Below, in pieces: positions 1 through 9,554 of a stretch of 64,000 nucleotides of DNA (positions are counted from its first letter, which is position 1; each line of letters opens with the position of its first letter). The notes under the pieces were generated by a model that made no database searches, was not told where the DNA came from, and saw only the letters and a list, made by a program, of their open reading frames with translations. The DNA is from Hyphomicrobium sp. (GTDB lineage: Bacteria; Pseudomonadota; Alphaproteobacteria; Rhizobiales; Hyphomicrobiaceae): the NCBI RefSeq assembly GCF_019744875.1, contig NZ_JAIETU010000013.1, positions 1-64,000 of the forward strand, written 5' to 3'. A program made the position numbers and the translations under genes.

Positions 1-613
1 GACGTGTGCCCTTGCCGCTGGCTGCGGGCAGCCGCCAGCGCGCGCCGGGCTGCATCTTGACGGTCCAGATGGCGACATCAGAATCGGGTTGGGATGCCCA
101 CGAATCTGGCGGCGGGGGCAGGCCCTTGGCATCGCCCAGGGCGCCCGCTACGCAGGCTACGTCGGTCGTCTTGCCATGGGCATCCACCGCATGAAGACGG
201 GCGCGCTCTTCCGCGTCGCGCTGGGCGCGGGCGCGGGCCTCGATCTCGGCGGCGCGGCGTTCTTCCTCTTCGCGCCCCTTGGCGTCGAGGAGGGCGCGGG
301 CGCGGGCGTCGCGCTCCTCGGGCCGCAGAAGATCGTTCTTGGCCGCATCGTTGCGCACCGGCGGGCGCGGAGGCGCCTTGGCCTCGGCGCGGGGCGCGGA
401 GGGCGCGGGCGCAGCAGGCGTTGCCGGCTGCGCGGGCTCGGCGCCACCGGGCGCCGCGAGCTTGCGGGTCTTGCGCTTTTCGACAACCACCGACTTCGAG
501 CGTCCATGGCTGAAGCTCTGCCGGACGTGGCCCGATTCAACGGTCCGTTGAAGCGACAGCGGTTTTCGTCCGCCCGCGAGCGTCTTGTCGGCAGTGTCCT
601 TGGTTTCGCTCAT
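1..613 (-). CDS. infB: Translation initiation factor IF-2, N-terminal part (cut by window edge)
   Basis: IF-2 is the GTPase that places initiator tRNA on the 30S subunit. Only about 204 N-terminal residues lie in the window; the GTPase core is beyond the left edge. The start reads MSETKDTADKTLAGGRKPL, followed by the basic segment RTVESGHVRQSFSHGRSK typical of rhizobial IF-2. An Ala/Pro-rich stretch and a charged EEER/RAR helical segment follow, as in the variable IF-2 linker. The start ATG overlaps the ylxR stop (ATGA), so the two genes are translationally coupled in the rimP-nusA-ylxR-infB operon. The assignment rests on the N-terminal motif and the synteny. Confidence 0.93.
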   Translation of the reverse strand, partial: MSETKDTADKTLAGGRKPLSLQRTVESGHVRQSFSHGRSKSVVVEKRKTRKLAAPGGAEPAQPATPAAPAPSAPRAEAKAPPRPPVRNDAAKNDLLRPEERDARARALLDAKGREEEERRAAEIEARARAQRDAEERARLHAVDAHGKTTDVACVAGALGDAKGLPPPPDSWASQPDSDVAIWTVKMQPGARWRLPAASGKGTR

Positions 614-1314
614 TCGATATCCGTTTGAACCTCTAAATCTACCGTGTTTTCCGTGCCTTCGGATGCGCCGAAGCCCGACCGGTAGCGGCGGAGCCGCTCG
701 GCCTCATCACGGAAACGATTGGCGGCACCGCCATGTATTACGGCAGCATGTACCACATTTGACCGCCCCATGGCCAAGCTCAATTGTTCGCCTGAGAGAC
801 TGGTTACCACAGCCTCGTGACGGCCTTTGGCGCGTTGGACTGCGGCAAACTTCCGGGCCAGCTTTTCACGCCCCCCGGGGGCGGCGTCTCCGGCCTGGAT
901 CAAAAGGACCGCGCCGCCGTTGCCCACCAGCTCGTCGACCTGCTGGAAGCCAGTCGTCACCAGCCCGGCCTTGTTGGCCAGCGCCAGCGCCTCGAGCACG
1001 CGCTTTTCGATGAGCTGCTCGACGCGGTCGGGCAGCGCCGGGTCCGCCACAACGGCCCGTTTAAGGCTGCGCGCGAAGGCATTGCCCTTTACGGCGGCTG
1101 CGATGGCCGCCTTCTCCGCCTTGATCCACACCCCTCGCCCGGGCAGGCGGCGAGCGAGATCCGGCACGATAGTGCCCGCCGGATCGGCGGCGAACCGGAT
1201 CAGATCGTCGACGTCACAGGCCTCGCGCGTCGCCGCGCACAGCCGAAGGCGCGAGCTGGCGTCAGAACTGACGGCAGGCTCCGCGTCGTCGTGCTTATGG
1301 CGGCGATCAGCCAA
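610..1314 (-). CDS. ylxR: YlxR-family RNA-binding protein (DUF448) with L7Ae-like C-terminus
   Basis: A 234-residue protein between nusA and infB. The YlxR fold spans about residues 22-95, with the family signature RLCAATRE near 23-31 and GRGVW at 59-63. The C-terminal part (about 105-205, ending a GGAANRFRDEAERLRRY stretch) resembles the L7Ae/L30e-like extension seen in alphaproteobacterial YlxR proteins. Family members bind RNA and modulate RNase P or transcription in other bacteria; the role here is inferred. It lies 42 bp downstream of nusA and overlaps infB by 4 bp. Confidence 0.9.
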   Translation of the reverse strand: MADRRHKHDDAEPAVSSDASSRLRLCAATREACDVDDLIRFAADPAGTIVPDLARRLPGRGVWIKAEKAAIAAAVKGNAFARSLKRAVVADPALPDRVEQLIEKRVLEALALANKAGLVTTGFQQVDELVGNGGAVLLIQAGDAAPGGREKLARKFAAVQRAKGRHEAVVTSLSGEQLSLAMGRSNVVHAAVIHGGAANRFRDEAERLRRYRSGFGASEGTENTVDLEVQTDIE

Positions 1315-1356
1315 AGCCCTCGATCCTCCAAACCTATGGCGCGCGTTGCCACGGCC

Positions 1357-3009
1357 TCAAGCTTCCGGCGTGGATTCGGTCGTATCCGAATCCTCGTCGG
1401 CAGCGGTTTCACTCTCGTCGTCTTCGTCAGGCGCCACTTCGTCGGCCGTGATCCAGCCGGCGAGCACGCGGGCCCCGAGGATCAGCGCCTCGGCGTCCTT
1501 GCGGTCGACCTCGAAGCCGTCCAGCACGCCCTTGTGGCGAACGGGCTCCACGTCCTTCTCCTTCGAGCGCTCGGTCCAGCCAACGAGATCGTCGGTGGCG
1601 CAATCGGCAAGATCCTCGAGCGTCTTGATGCCGTTCTCGCCGAAGGCGACGAGCATGGCCGTCGTGACACCCTCGACGCGGCCGAGATCGTCGGACACGC
1701 CCAGCTCGCGGCGGCGCGCATCGCGCTCGGCTTCCTGCTTTTCGAGATACTCACGCGCGCGCGTCTGGATCTCGCTCGCCGTGTTCTCGTCGAAGCCTTC
1801 GATGTGCGCGATTTCAGAGATCTCGACGTAGGCCACTTCTTCGACCGACGCGAAACCTTCCGTGACGAGCAACTGCGCGATGACCTCGTCGACGTCCAGC
1901 GCATCCATGAACGCCTGCGAGCGTTCAGAGAATTCCTTGAGGCGGCGATCGCTCTCTTCCTGTTCGGTCAGGATGTCGATATCCCAGCCCGTGAGCTGCG
2001 AGGCGAGCCGCACGTTCTGGCCGCGACGGCCGATGGCGAGCGAAAGCTGGCTCTCCGGCACCACGACTTCGATGCGGTTGCTGTCTTCGTCGAGCACGAC
2101 CTTGGAGACTTCGGCGGGCGCCAGCGCATTAACAATGAAGCTCGCCGCATCCGGGTTCCACTGGATGATGTCGACCTTCTCGCCCTGCAGCTCGTTGACG
2201 ACGGCCTGCACGCGCGCGCCGCGCATGCCGACGCACGCGCCGACCGGATCGATCGAGCTGTCGCGGCTGATGACGGCGATCTTCGCGCGCGAACCCGGAT
2301 CGCGGGCGACCGACTTGATCTCGACGGTGCCGTCGTAGATTTCCGGCACTTCCTGCGCGAACAGCTTGCTCATGAATTCCGGCCGCGCGCGCGACAGGAA
2401 GATCTGCGGGCCGCGCTGCTCGCGGCGCACGTCGTAGATGTAGGCGCGGATGCGGTCGCCGTAGCGCACGTTCTCGCGCGGGATCATTTCGTCGCGGCGG
2501 ATGATGCCCTCGGCGCGGCCGAGATCGACGATCACGTTGCCGTACTCGGCGCGCTTCACGGTGCCGTTGACGATCTCGCCGATGCGATCCTTGTATTCTC
2601 CGAACTGCCGGTCGCGCTCCGCCTCGCGCACCTTCTGCACGATGACCTGCTTGGCGTTCTGCGCGGCCACGCGGCCGAAATCGAGCGGCGGCAGGCCCTC
2701 GGCGATCAGATCGCCAACCTTGGCTTCCGGATTGCGGCGCTTGGCGTCGGCGAGGTTGATCTGCGTCGCCTCGTTCTCGACGTCGTCCACCACCGCCAGC
2801 ACGCGCGAAAGCCGCGTCTCGCCCGTCTTCGGGTCGATCTCGCAGCGGATATCGTTCTCGGCGCCGTAGCGCGATTTCGCCGCTTTCTGGATCGCGTCTT
2901 CCATGGCCTGGATCACGATCTTGCGGTCGATCGTCTTTTCGCGAGCGACAGCGTCCGCAATCTGCAGAAGCTCGAGCCTGTTGGCGCTAATACCAGCCAC
3001 GCCTGCCAT
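1357..3009 (-). CDS. nusA: Transcription termination/antitermination factor NusA
   Basis: NusA binds RNA polymerase and modulates pausing, termination and antitermination. The 550-residue protein has the expected order: N-terminal RNAP-binding domain (about 1-130), S1 domain beginning near [19 protein letters not shown], two KH domains (first with [16 protein letters not shown], second with [16 protein letters not shown]), then two C-terminal helical acidic repeats and a very acidic tail. The length is typical of alphaproteobacterial NusA with two C-terminal repeats. It starts 2 bp after rimP and is co-transcribed with it. Confidence 0.97.
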   Translation of the reverse strand: MAGVAGISANRLELLQIADAVAREKTIDRKIVIQAMEDAIQKAAKSRYGAENDIRCEIDPKTGETRLSRVLAVVDDVENEATQINLADAKRRNPEAKVGDLIAEGLPPLDFGRVAAQNAKQVIVQKVREAERDRQFGEYKDRIGEIVNGTVKRAEYGNVIVDLGRAEGIIRRDEMIPRENVRYGDRIRAYIYDVRREQRGPQIFLSRARPEFMSKLFAQEVPEIYDGTVEIKSVARDPGSRAKIAVISRDSSIDPVGACVGMRGARVQAVVNELQGEKVDIIQWNPDAASFIVNALAPAEVSKVVLDEDSNRIEVVVPESQLSLAIGRRGQNVRLASQLTGWDIDILTEQEESDRRLKEFSERSQAFMDALDVDEVIAQLLVTEGFASVEEVAYVEISEIAHIEGFDENTASEIQTRAREYLEKQEAERDARRRELGVSDDLGRVEGVTTAMLVAFGENGIKTLEDLADCATDDLVGWTERSKEKDVEPVRHKGVLDGFEVDRKDAEALILGARVLAGWITADEVAPDEDDESETAADEDSDTTESTPEA

Positions 3010-3011
3010 CT

Positions 3012-3638
3012 TCAGAGATCCTCCAAATCGTCAGTCTTCAGTTCGTCCGGATCGGCTTCGACGCCGTCTCCGAGCTGTTCCTTGCCTTTGGCCTTCGCCC
3101 GTCTCAACGCTTCCCGGATAAGGTCGTCGGTGAGCACCAGCCGGGCCGTCGAGATGAGCCCGATTGCGAGCCCGATCGTCTTGACACCGTCTTCGCCCAG
3201 ATCGGCTTCGATCAGGACTTCTCCGTCTTCGAACCCCTCGAGCGCGCCCCGGAAGCGCTTGCGCCCTTCGATGGGAGACTTGAGCTCGATCTTGGCTTCC
3301 GACCCAGCCCAATCCACGAAATCGGACGGCCGCACCAGAGGACGATCGATGCCGGGTGACGAAACTTCGAGCCGATAGGCTTCGCTGACGATATCCTGCA
3401 CATCCAGGATCGGCGACACGGCCTTGGAGACCATCTCGCAATCGTCGATCGTCATCGAGCCATCCGGCCTCTCGGCCATGATCTGCACGGTCTTGCCTTC
3501 GCGTCCCGACACTTCGATACGCACGAGACGAAACCCAAGGCTGTCAAGCACGGGCTCGACGAGCTGGGCGAGGTCCGACGCGAGACCTGTCTCTTGGATG
3601 AAGCGGTCGCTTGTGACGACCTGATCAGAATTTTGCAT
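3012..3638 (-). CDS. rimP: Ribosome maturation factor RimP
   Basis: RimP assists 30S subunit maturation. From the chosen ATG at 3638 ([18 protein letters not shown]) the protein has 208 residues, with the N-terminal domain motif [20 protein letters not shown] and the later signature [11 protein letters not shown] followed by the SH3-like C-terminal domain. An upstream ATG would add 18 unlikely residues. A perfect 16-bp tandem duplication (3629-3660) copies the start region and creates an out-of-frame decoy ATG at 3654 with a nine-codon uORF; see the separate entry. First gene of the rimP-nusA-ylxR-infB operon. Confidence 0.93.
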   Translation of the reverse strand: MQNSDQVVTSDRFIQETGLASDLAQLVEPVLDSLGFRLVRIEVSGREGKTVQIMAERPDGSMTIDDCEMVSKAVSPILDVQDIVSEAYRLEVSSPGIDRPLVRPSDFVDWAGSEAKIELKSPIEGRKRFRGALEGFEDGEVLIEADLGEDGVKTIGLAIGLISTARLVLTDDLIREALRRAKAKGKEQLGDGVEADPDELKTDDLEDL

Positions 3639-3660
3639 ACCGAGAATTTTGCATACCGAG
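3629..3660. repeat. Perfect 16-bp tandem duplication over the rimP start
   Basis: Two exact copies of the 16-bp unit (plus strand AATTTTGCATACCGAG) sit head to tail at 3629-3644 and 3645-3660. On the minus strand each copy carries TATGCAAAATT, so the second copy supplies an extra ATG at 3654. From that ATG the frame reads MQNSRYAKF and stops at a TGA inside the first rimP codons. Confidence 0.95.
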
Positions 3661-3693
3661 TGTATTCCGGCGGCCGTCGTAGGCGCTACCAAA

Positions 3694-3728
3694 ACAAAAA
3701 GAGCGGACCCTTAAGGGCCCACTCTCAA
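3694..3728 (-). terminator. Intrinsic terminator after trmB
   Basis: On the minus strand an imperfect hairpin (arms GAGTGGGCCC and GGGTCCGCTC around TTAA) is followed by the T-rich run CTTTTTGTTTTGG. This separates upstream metK/trmB transcription from the rimP operon. The arms have two unpaired positions, so strength is uncertain. Confidence 0.6.
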
Positions 3729-3848
3729 AGTTGAGATGATCATGAGCAAGCGAACAATACGTGACTGTGGCAGCCGTGGCAAGCATTTCACTTGCGGGCC
3801 ACTACCGCCGCTCCACCAAAACCTGTCGATTTTGACGCATCTCGGCTC

Positions 3849-4643
3849 TCAGTTGCGGGTAAATCTGAAGAAATAGCACCGGCGGCCCTCGCGTCCGGCC
3901 TTGGCTTCATAGCGCGTCGGCGGCCAGTCGTCCGGCCGGACCCGCCAATCCTGAGGACCCTCCGCCGTCCACCGGAAGTCGGCCGATTGGGCCACGGCGG
4001 CGAGCGCCGTGCGGGCGTAATCGCCAATGTCCGTGCCCAGCCGAAGCTCGGACTGGGGCCGCATGGCGCGCGCCAGAAGGCGCAGCAGCTCAGGCGAAAA
4101 CAGCCGCCGTTTCTGGTGCCGCTTCTTGGGCCACGGGTCCGGAAACAGCATGAACACGCGCGACAGCGAAGCCTCAGGTAGCCATCTGAGCAGCGGGCGG
4201 ACGTCGTCGGGATGAACAAGGATATTGCGCAGCGACTTATCGTCGATAGCAATAAGAACCTTGACCACTCCTTCCTCGAACGGCTCAGAACCGATGAACC
4301 CGACATCGGGATTGTGCTGCGCCTGCCATACGAGATGCTCGCCACCCCCGAATCCGATCTCGAGCCACACCTCGCGAACCGGATGGGTCCACTGCTTGCC
4401 CAGCGCTCCGTAGACTGTTGTCAGGGACGCGGCATCCGGCTCATGCGACGTCGCCGCGATACGTGCGTCGCTAAAAAGGGCGGTTGCACTAACGGGCGAA
4501 GCAACTGCCAAGTCAATCTCCACGGCTCGCAACAAGCCGGAAAAAAGGCGCTGCTGCCGCGGGCTGAGCTTGCGCCCGCGCCGGCGGCCGAACGAGCGGA
4601 TCTCGAACGAATGGCCCTCCGGGGATTTGCCCTCTGCCGGCAC
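3849..4643 (-). CDS. trmB: tRNA (guanine-N7-)-methyltransferase TrmB
   Basis: TrmB makes m7G46 in the tRNA variable loop using SAM. The 264-residue protein has the SAM-binding motif EVWLEIGFGGGEHL near residue 92, the family signature MLFPDPWPKKRHQKRR near 166, and the C-terminal substrate-binding segment TRYEAKAGREGRRCYFF. It lies downstream of metK, which supplies its cofactor, but an intrinsic-terminator-like hairpin sits between them just before its start, so its expression may depend on read-through or its own promoter. The start MPAEGKSPEG is the longest ATG and has no strong competitor. Confidence 0.95.
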   Translation of the reverse strand: MPAEGKSPEGHSFEIRSFGRRRGRKLSPRQQRLFSGLLRAVEIDLAVASPVSATALFSDARIAATSHEPDAASLTTVYGALGKQWTHPVREVWLEIGFGGGEHLVWQAQHNPDVGFIGSEPFEEGVVKVLIAIDDKSLRNILVHPDDVRPLLRWLPEASLSRVFMLFPDPWPKKRHQKRRLFSPELLRLLARAMRPQSELRLGTDIGDYARTALAAVAQSADFRWTAEGPQDWRVRPDDWPPTRYEAKAGREGRRCYFFRFTRN

Positions 4644-4653
4644 GGTGTCGTCT

Positions 4654-4686
4654 CCGAAAAACGAACGGCCGCAGAACCTGCGGCCG
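4654..4686 (-). terminator. Terminator-like hairpin between metK and trmB
   Basis: On the minus strand a perfect 9-bp stem (CGGCCGCAG / CTGCGGCCG, 3-nt loop) at 4666-4686 is followed by TTCGTTTTTCGG. The run ends only about 11 nt before the trmB start codon, so it could act as a terminator or attenuator for trmB. Confidence 0.65.
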
Positions 4687-4712
4687 CCCGATGTGAAATT
4701 GAAAAAAGCGAC

Positions 4713-5918
4713 CTAGACCGCCTTCTTGATCGCGTCCGCGAGATCGGTCTTTTCCCACGAGAAGCCGCCGTCGGCGTCGGGCTTGCGACCGAAATGGCCG
4801 TAAGCCGAGGTGCGCGCGTAGATCGGCTTGTTGAGGTCGAGCGTCTTGCGGATGCCGCGCGGCGTGAGATCCATCACGTTGCCGAGCACAGCCTCGATCA
4901 CCGCCTCGTCCACCTTGCCGGTGCCGTGCGTGTCGACATAGATCGACAGCGGTTTGGCGACGCCGATCGCGTAGGAAAGCTGGATCGTGCAGCGATCCGC
5001 CAGCCCCGAGGCAACGACGTTCTTGGCCAGATAACGGGCCGCGTACGCAGCCGAGCGATCCACCTTCGTCGGATCCTTGCCCGAGAATGCGCCGCCGCCG
5101 TGAGGCGCCGCGCCGCCGTAGGTGTCGACGATGATCTTACGGCCCGTGAGGCCGCAGTCGCCGTCCGGACCGCCGACGAAGAACTTGCCGGTCGGGTTGA
5201 TGTGCCAGACGGTGTCCTTGCTGATCCAGCCGTCCGGGAGAGCCGAACGCACGTAGGGCTCGACGATATCGCGCACCTGCTTGGAGGAGAGATCCTCGAC
5301 GATGTGCTGATGCGAAACCACGATCTGCGTCACGCCGACGGGCTTGCCGCCTTCGTAACGAACCGTCACCTGGCTCTTCGAGTCGGGACCGAGCTTGGCC
5401 GCGTCGCCATTCTTGGCCTTGCGGGCGTGTGCGAGATCTTCGAGAATCTTGTGGCTGTAGTAGATCGGCGCCGGCATCAGCTCAGGCGTTTCGCGGCAGG
5501 CATAACCGAACATGATGCCCTGGTCGCCCGCGCCCTCTTCCTGATTGGTCGGCTGCTTGGCATCGACGCCGGCCGCGATATCGGCCGACTGGCCGTGCAG
5601 CAGAACCTCGATGTTGGCATTCGCCCAGTGGAAGCCGTCCTGCTCGTAGCCGATGTCGCGGATTGCCTTGCGGGCGACATCCTGAATCATCGCAACCGTC
5701 ACGCTCTTCGGCGTGTTCGAATACTCACCCGCAATGATGACGCGCTGCGTCGTCGCCATGGTTTCGCAAGCGGCGCGGATCGCCCAGGGGTCGAGACCGG
5801 CAGACAGGCTCTCGCGATAGAACGCGTCGACCACCTCGTCCGAGATCCGGTCGCAGACCTTGTCCGGGTGTCCCTCGGACACGGATTCGCTCGTGAACAA
5901 AAATGACTGGCGTGCCAC
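4713..5918 (-). CDS. metK: S-adenosylmethionine synthetase (methionine adenosyltransferase)
   Basis: MetK makes SAM from ATP and methionine in the cytosol. The 401-residue protein shows the ATP-binding motif [13 protein letters not shown] near residue 17, [12 protein letters not shown] near 129, the segment [19 protein letters not shown], and the glycine-rich [16 protein letters not shown] loop. The start is GTG at 5918 ([12 protein letters not shown]), with AAGGGG about 8 nt upstream. A 273-bp GC-rich gap separates it from the XRE regulator gene. No SAM riboswitch could be recognised there, although several G/C hairpins are present. Confidence 0.97.
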   Translation of the reverse strand: MARQSFLFTSESVSEGHPDKVCDRISDEVVDAFYRESLSAGLDPWAIRAACETMATTQRVIIAGEYSNTPKSVTVAMIQDVARKAIRDIGYEQDGFHWANANIEVLLHGQSADIAAGVDAKQPTNQEEGAGDQGIMFGYACRETPELMPAPIYYSHKILEDLAHARKAKNGDAAKLGPDSKSQVTVRYEGGKPVGVTQIVVSHQHIVEDLSSKQVRDIVEPYVRSALPDGWISKDTVWHINPTGKFFVGGPDGDCGLTGRKIIVDTYGGAAPHGGGAFSGKDPTKVDRSAAYAARYLAKNVVASGLADRCTIQLSYAIGVAKPLSIYVDTHGTGKVDEAVIEAVLGNVMDLTPRGIRKTLDLNKPIYARTSAYGHFGRKPDADGGFSWEKTDLADAIKKAV

Positions 5919-6191
5919 CCTGATCCCCTTGATCTCTTACCGCGGCTGAAGATGTCTTGAGCCCCGCGCTCCAGCGGATCGAACGGGGGGTGTCTGGCCG
6001 GCAACGTCCCGGCCGGCGCGAGGCAAACCGGCGGCGTCCATCCGTCCCCGGAAAAGGCGCATCCGATGCAATTCGGCCGTGTCTTGCAGGTTTTGCGGAG
6101 CCCGGTCAAGTACGCCGGGGCGGCGGCGCACCGCGGTGAAAGGGCACGCTGCTGCTTTCATGCAACGCCGGTCCGCGTTAGCGGAAACCGG

Positions 6192-6653
6192 TTATTCGCT
6201 CGGGATTTCACCGCTCAGCGAGCGCACGAGGTCGACGACCGACCGACGGACCTTCGGGTCCGCAATCTTCACGAAAGCCTTGTTGAGCTCGAGGCCTTCC
6301 CGCGTCGAAAGGAATTCGACCACATAGCTTTCCGCCGGCCGCTCGGCAAAGCCGGGCGCGGAATAGGTTTCGGTCTGCTCCGCCGGTGCCTCGTCGTAGA
6401 AGAACTGGATCGGCACGGCCAGCACACGGGCGAGATCGAACAGGCGGCTTGCGCCAATGCGGTTCACGCCCTTTTCGTACTTCTGCACCTGCTGGAATGT
6501 CAGCCCGAGATGTTCGCCGAGCTTTTCCTGGCTCATTCCGAGCAGCATGCGACGCAGCCGCACGCGCGTGCCGACGTGGGCATCGATCGGATTCGGTTTG
6601 CGCGATCCGCGCTCCACATCCGTTTCGTCGTCAACGGGGTCTTGCTTAGACAT
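6192..6653 (-). CDS. XRE-family helix-turn-helix regulator
   Basis: A 153-residue cytoplasmic regulator with a Cro/CI HTH at about residues 27-82 (RVRLRRMLLGMSQEKLGEHL, then LTFQQVQKYEKGVNRIG). The C-terminal segment (from about 110) is typical of the single-domain alphaproteobacterial XRE regulators found between lnt and metK. Its targets are unknown; conserved placement beside metK suggests a link to sulfur or methyl metabolism, but that is inference. Upstream lies an AT-rich 200-bp gap likely holding its promoter. Confidence 0.88.
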   Translation of the reverse strand: MSKQDPVDDETDVERGSRKPNPIDAHVGTRVRLRRMLLGMSQEKLGEHLGLTFQQVQKYEKGVNRIGASRLFDLARVLAVPIQFFYDEAPAEQTETYSAPGFAERPAESYVVEFLSTREGLELNKAFVKIADPKVRRSVVDLVRSLSGEIPSE

Positions 6654-6855
6654 GAATCTGTTCGGCTCCGTGCCGTCGGCCTTTGCGGCCTTGCCTTGCT
6701 AGAATAAATCGGGCTGCGGAATTATTCTTGGACAATCCAGAAATTGCCTGCACTCCGCATCCAAAATTGAAGTAAATACTATAGAGCAATCCTAGGTGAA
6801 ATGGGAATGTATTGGGCATTGAAATTAATAGACTAAGCTTGCTGAACACACGCGA

Positions 6856-8520
6856 CTAACTCGGCCGCCTCATCGCCGAAAACCCGAGCGCCGCCGCCAT
6901 CACCGCCCCTATGACCAGAACAATAGCGTCTCCGAAGAGCGCGTAAAGCGGCGCTTCGCCCGCAACCGGGAGTGGCGCATCCAGCGACGCCCTCACGTTC
7001 ATGCCCACCCATCCGATCACCCTGCCCTGCGAATCGACGACGGCCGATATTCCATTGTTTGCGGCGCGAATTAATGGCAGCCCCTCCTCGACCGCACGTA
7101 CCCGCGCCTGATGGAAGTGCTGCCGCGGCCCCGTCGTGTTGCCAAACCAGCCGTCGTTGGTCACGTTCACGAGCACGCCGGGCCGCCCGGCGCTCGCAGC
7201 CCCCACGCCCGGAAAGATGGCTTCGTAACAGATCAGCCCGCCGACCGTCGGCAGGCCGGGCACCGCCAGCACCGGCCGCGGCGTCACGCCTTCGGAAAAT
7301 CCTCCGCGCAATCGCGTCAACTGCTGCAGGCCGATGGCTTCCAGCGTCGCCTGCCAGGGCAAGTACTCCCCGAACGGCACCAGGTGCGTCTTGTCGTAAG
7401 AGGCGCTCAAAACGCCGTCTGCGTTGAACACCATCAGGCTGTTGTAGGCGCGTTGCGCAGGCGCGCCTTCGGGCTGGCCGGCCGGCGCCGCCTCGCGCCT
7501 CAAGGCGCCCGTCAGAAGTGAAACGTTGTCCGGCAGCAGCGCACCGATGGCCGCCAACGCTTCCGGATGCTCGAGCGGCAGAAACGGCATCGCGGCTTCC
7601 GGCCATACGACATGGGTAATGCCCGCAAGATCGTCCACTCGCCCCGACGCATCGGTGCGCGACAGATCGAGATGATCCTGGAAGATCCTGGCCTGCTGAT
7701 CGGCCCGCCACTTGTCGCGCTGAGCGATGCTCGGCTGCACGACCCGCAGCCTCACGCCCTCCACCGAGCCCGTAGGCCCGGTCGCAAGCTTCCAGCCGCC
7801 ATAGGAGGCCAGCACGGCCAGCGGCACGCCCGTCATGAGCACGACGACCAGGATGGCGCGCCGCGCTCCCGACCCATGCGGCAGACCCACGCCATGCGGT
7901 GCGCTCGCCGCCATCACCAGCGGGGCTGCAAAGAGCGGCACGGCCAGCAGCGTCAGGCCGTAGATCCCAACGAGCCCCGCGCCCTGCATCAGCGGCAGCG
8001 GCCACGTCAGCGCATAGCCGATCACGTTCCACGGAAAGCCGGTGAGCACATGCCCCCTGAGCCACTCGGCAGCCGTGAGCGCCAGCGCGAGAACCAAGAG
8101 CCGCTCCCAGCCCGGACGCCAGGCGAGCACCGCCACCGCCGCGGCCGCGGCCCAGAAGAGCGCGAGCCCTGCGGGCATCAGCGTCACCGCAAACGGAAGC
8201 AGCCAGCCGAACGTCTCCGCCTCGACGAGAAACGCTTCCCCGATCCAGAACAGGCCGAACATGAAGTAGCCGAAGCCGAACCACCAGCCGGCCCACGCCG
8301 CGGCCCGCGCGCACTCGCCCCGATGCTGCGATCGCCGGGCCGCATCGTCGAGCAGCCAGACCAGCACCGGCAGCGTCAAAAACAGAACCGGAGAGAAAAA
8401 GAACGGCGCAAGCGCCAGATTGGACAGCGCACCAGCCGCGAACGCGATGCCCCAGCGCCGCCATCCCCGAGCCGACGAGATCCTGTGATGCAAGCTCCCG
8501 ATCAGGTCGCGCACGGCCAT
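6856..8520 (-). CDS. lnt: Apolipoprotein N-acyltransferase Lnt
   Basis: Lnt adds the third acyl chain to the N-terminal cysteine of lipoproteins at the periplasmic face of the inner membrane. The 554-residue protein has an N-terminal membrane region of several helices (about 25-240) and a C-terminal nitrilase domain. The catalytic triad is visible: E308 (VVWPEAAMPF), K377 (YDKTHLVPFGEYLP) and C431 (GLICYEAIFPG). It closes the run corC-lnt with a 5-bp gap to corC. Confidence 0.96.
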   Translation of the reverse strand: MAVRDLIGSLHHRISSARGWRRWGIAFAAGALSNLALAPFFFSPVLFLTLPVLVWLLDDAARRSQHRGECARAAAWAGWWFGFGYFMFGLFWIGEAFLVEAETFGWLLPFAVTLMPAGLALFWAAAAAVAVLAWRPGWERLLVLALALTAAEWLRGHVLTGFPWNVIGYALTWPLPLMQGAGLVGIYGLTLLAVPLFAAPLVMAASAPHGVGLPHGSGARRAILVVVLMTGVPLAVLASYGGWKLATGPTGSVEGVRLRVVQPSIAQRDKWRADQQARIFQDHLDLSRTDASGRVDDLAGITHVVWPEAAMPFLPLEHPEALAAIGALLPDNVSLLTGALRREAAPAGQPEGAPAQRAYNSLMVFNADGVLSASYDKTHLVPFGEYLPWQATLEAIGLQQLTRLRGGFSEGVTPRPVLAVPGLPTVGGLICYEAIFPGVGAASAGRPGVLVNVTNDGWFGNTTGPRQHFHQARVRAVEEGLPLIRAANNGISAVVDSQGRVIGWVGMNVRASLDAPLPVAGEAPLYALFGDAIVLVIGAVMAAALGFSAMRRPS

Positions 8521-8525
8521 GGCGG

Positions 8526-9554
8526 TTAGCTGGACTTGTCGGCGTCTGCGGACGGGCTGGCCGGGACGTGGATCTTGAGGCGCTTCACCCGGCGCGGGTC
8601 GGCATCGAGCACTTCGAACTCCACGCCAGACGCATGACGAATAAGCTCGCCGCGCGCCGGCACACGGCCCACGATGGCAAACACGAGCCCGCCGAGCGTA
8701 TCGATGTCGGCCTCTTCCTCAGGCTTGAGGAGCTTGATCCCGAGCCGCGCTTCCAGCTCCTGCACGGGCGCGCGCCCCGAGGCGACAAGCCCGAGCTTCG
8801 GATCCTCCGCGATCAGGTCGGCTTCCTCTTCGTCGTGCTCGTCCTCGATATCGCCGACGATCTGCTCGACGAGATCTTCGATCGTCACCAGGCCGTCCGT
8901 CCCGCCGTACTCGTCGACGATGAGCGCCATGTGGACGTGGATCGCCTGCATGCGCACGAGAAGGTTCATCGCCGGCATCGACGGCGGCACATAGAGCACC
9001 GGCTTGCGGAACTTGAAGACAGAGATCGGCCGCGTGAGATCGATGCGGCTGAGATCCGGCTTCGCTCCGGCTCCGCCGGTCTCTGATGGCCCCACACGCT
9101 GCTTCACGGGCTCCCGCAGAGCGCGCCCGGCCACTTCGGCCGAGATCCATCGGAACAGATCCTTGATGTGGATCATGCCGCGCGGATCGTCGAGCGTCTC
9201 GTGATAGATCGGAATGCGAGACACGCCGCTTTCTTCGAACAGCCGCACCAGCTCTCCCAGCGGCTCCGTTTCCTCGAGCGCGATGATGTCGGCTCGCGGC
9301 ACCATGATCTCATCGACGCGCGACGCACCGAACCGCAGCAGACCCGAGAGCATCTTCCGCTCTTCCGGCGAGAAGCCGCCGGACGCCTTGGCCTCTTCCT
9401 TGAGCAGCACCTCGAGCTTGTCGCGCAGCGTCGGCTGCTCGGCTAGCCCAAGCCGCGTCCACACGTGCTGCAGCCAATCGCTGGCGCTTTCGCGCATGGT
9501 TCGCCGGTCGCCTTCGGCGCCGATCGCGTCAGTCTGGTCTTCGTCACTGGTCAT
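8526..9554 (-). CDS. corC: CorC/HlyC-family protein with tandem CBS domains
   Basis: A 342-residue soluble protein with two CBS domains (about 75-240, first starting near [19 protein letters not shown], second containing [20 protein letters not shown]) and a C-terminal transporter-associated domain ([18 protein letters not shown]). It lacks the DUF21 membrane domain, as CorC does. CorC is implicated in Mg2+/Co2+ efflux and is usually encoded next to ybeY and lnt, as here. It overlaps ybeY by 11 bp. Confidence 0.92.
   Translation of the reverse strand: MTSDEDQTDAIGAEGDRRTMRESASDWLQHVWTRLGLAEQPTLRDKLEVLLKEEAKASGGFSPEERKMLSGLLRFGASRVDEIMVPRADIIALEETEPLGELVRLFEESGVSRIPIYHETLDDPRGMIHIKDLFRWISAEVAGRALREPVKQRVGPSETGGAGAKPDLSRIDLTRPISVFKFRKPVLYVPPSMPAMNLLVRMQAIHVHMALIVDEYGGTDGLVTIEDLVEQIVGDIEDEHDEEEADLIAEDPKLGLVASGRAPVQELEARLGIKLLKPEEEADIDTLGGLVFAIVGRVPARGELIRHASGVEFEVLDADPRRVKRLKIHVPASPSADADKSS

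Noticed and set aside
817-3378. Very long open frame antisense to nusA and rimP
   Set aside because: High GC content opens antisense frames; the minus-strand nusA and rimP have full family motifs.
5919-6191. SAM riboswitch ahead of metK
   Set aside because: Hairpins are present, but none matches the SAM-I, SAM-II or SAM/SAH patterns I can recognise.
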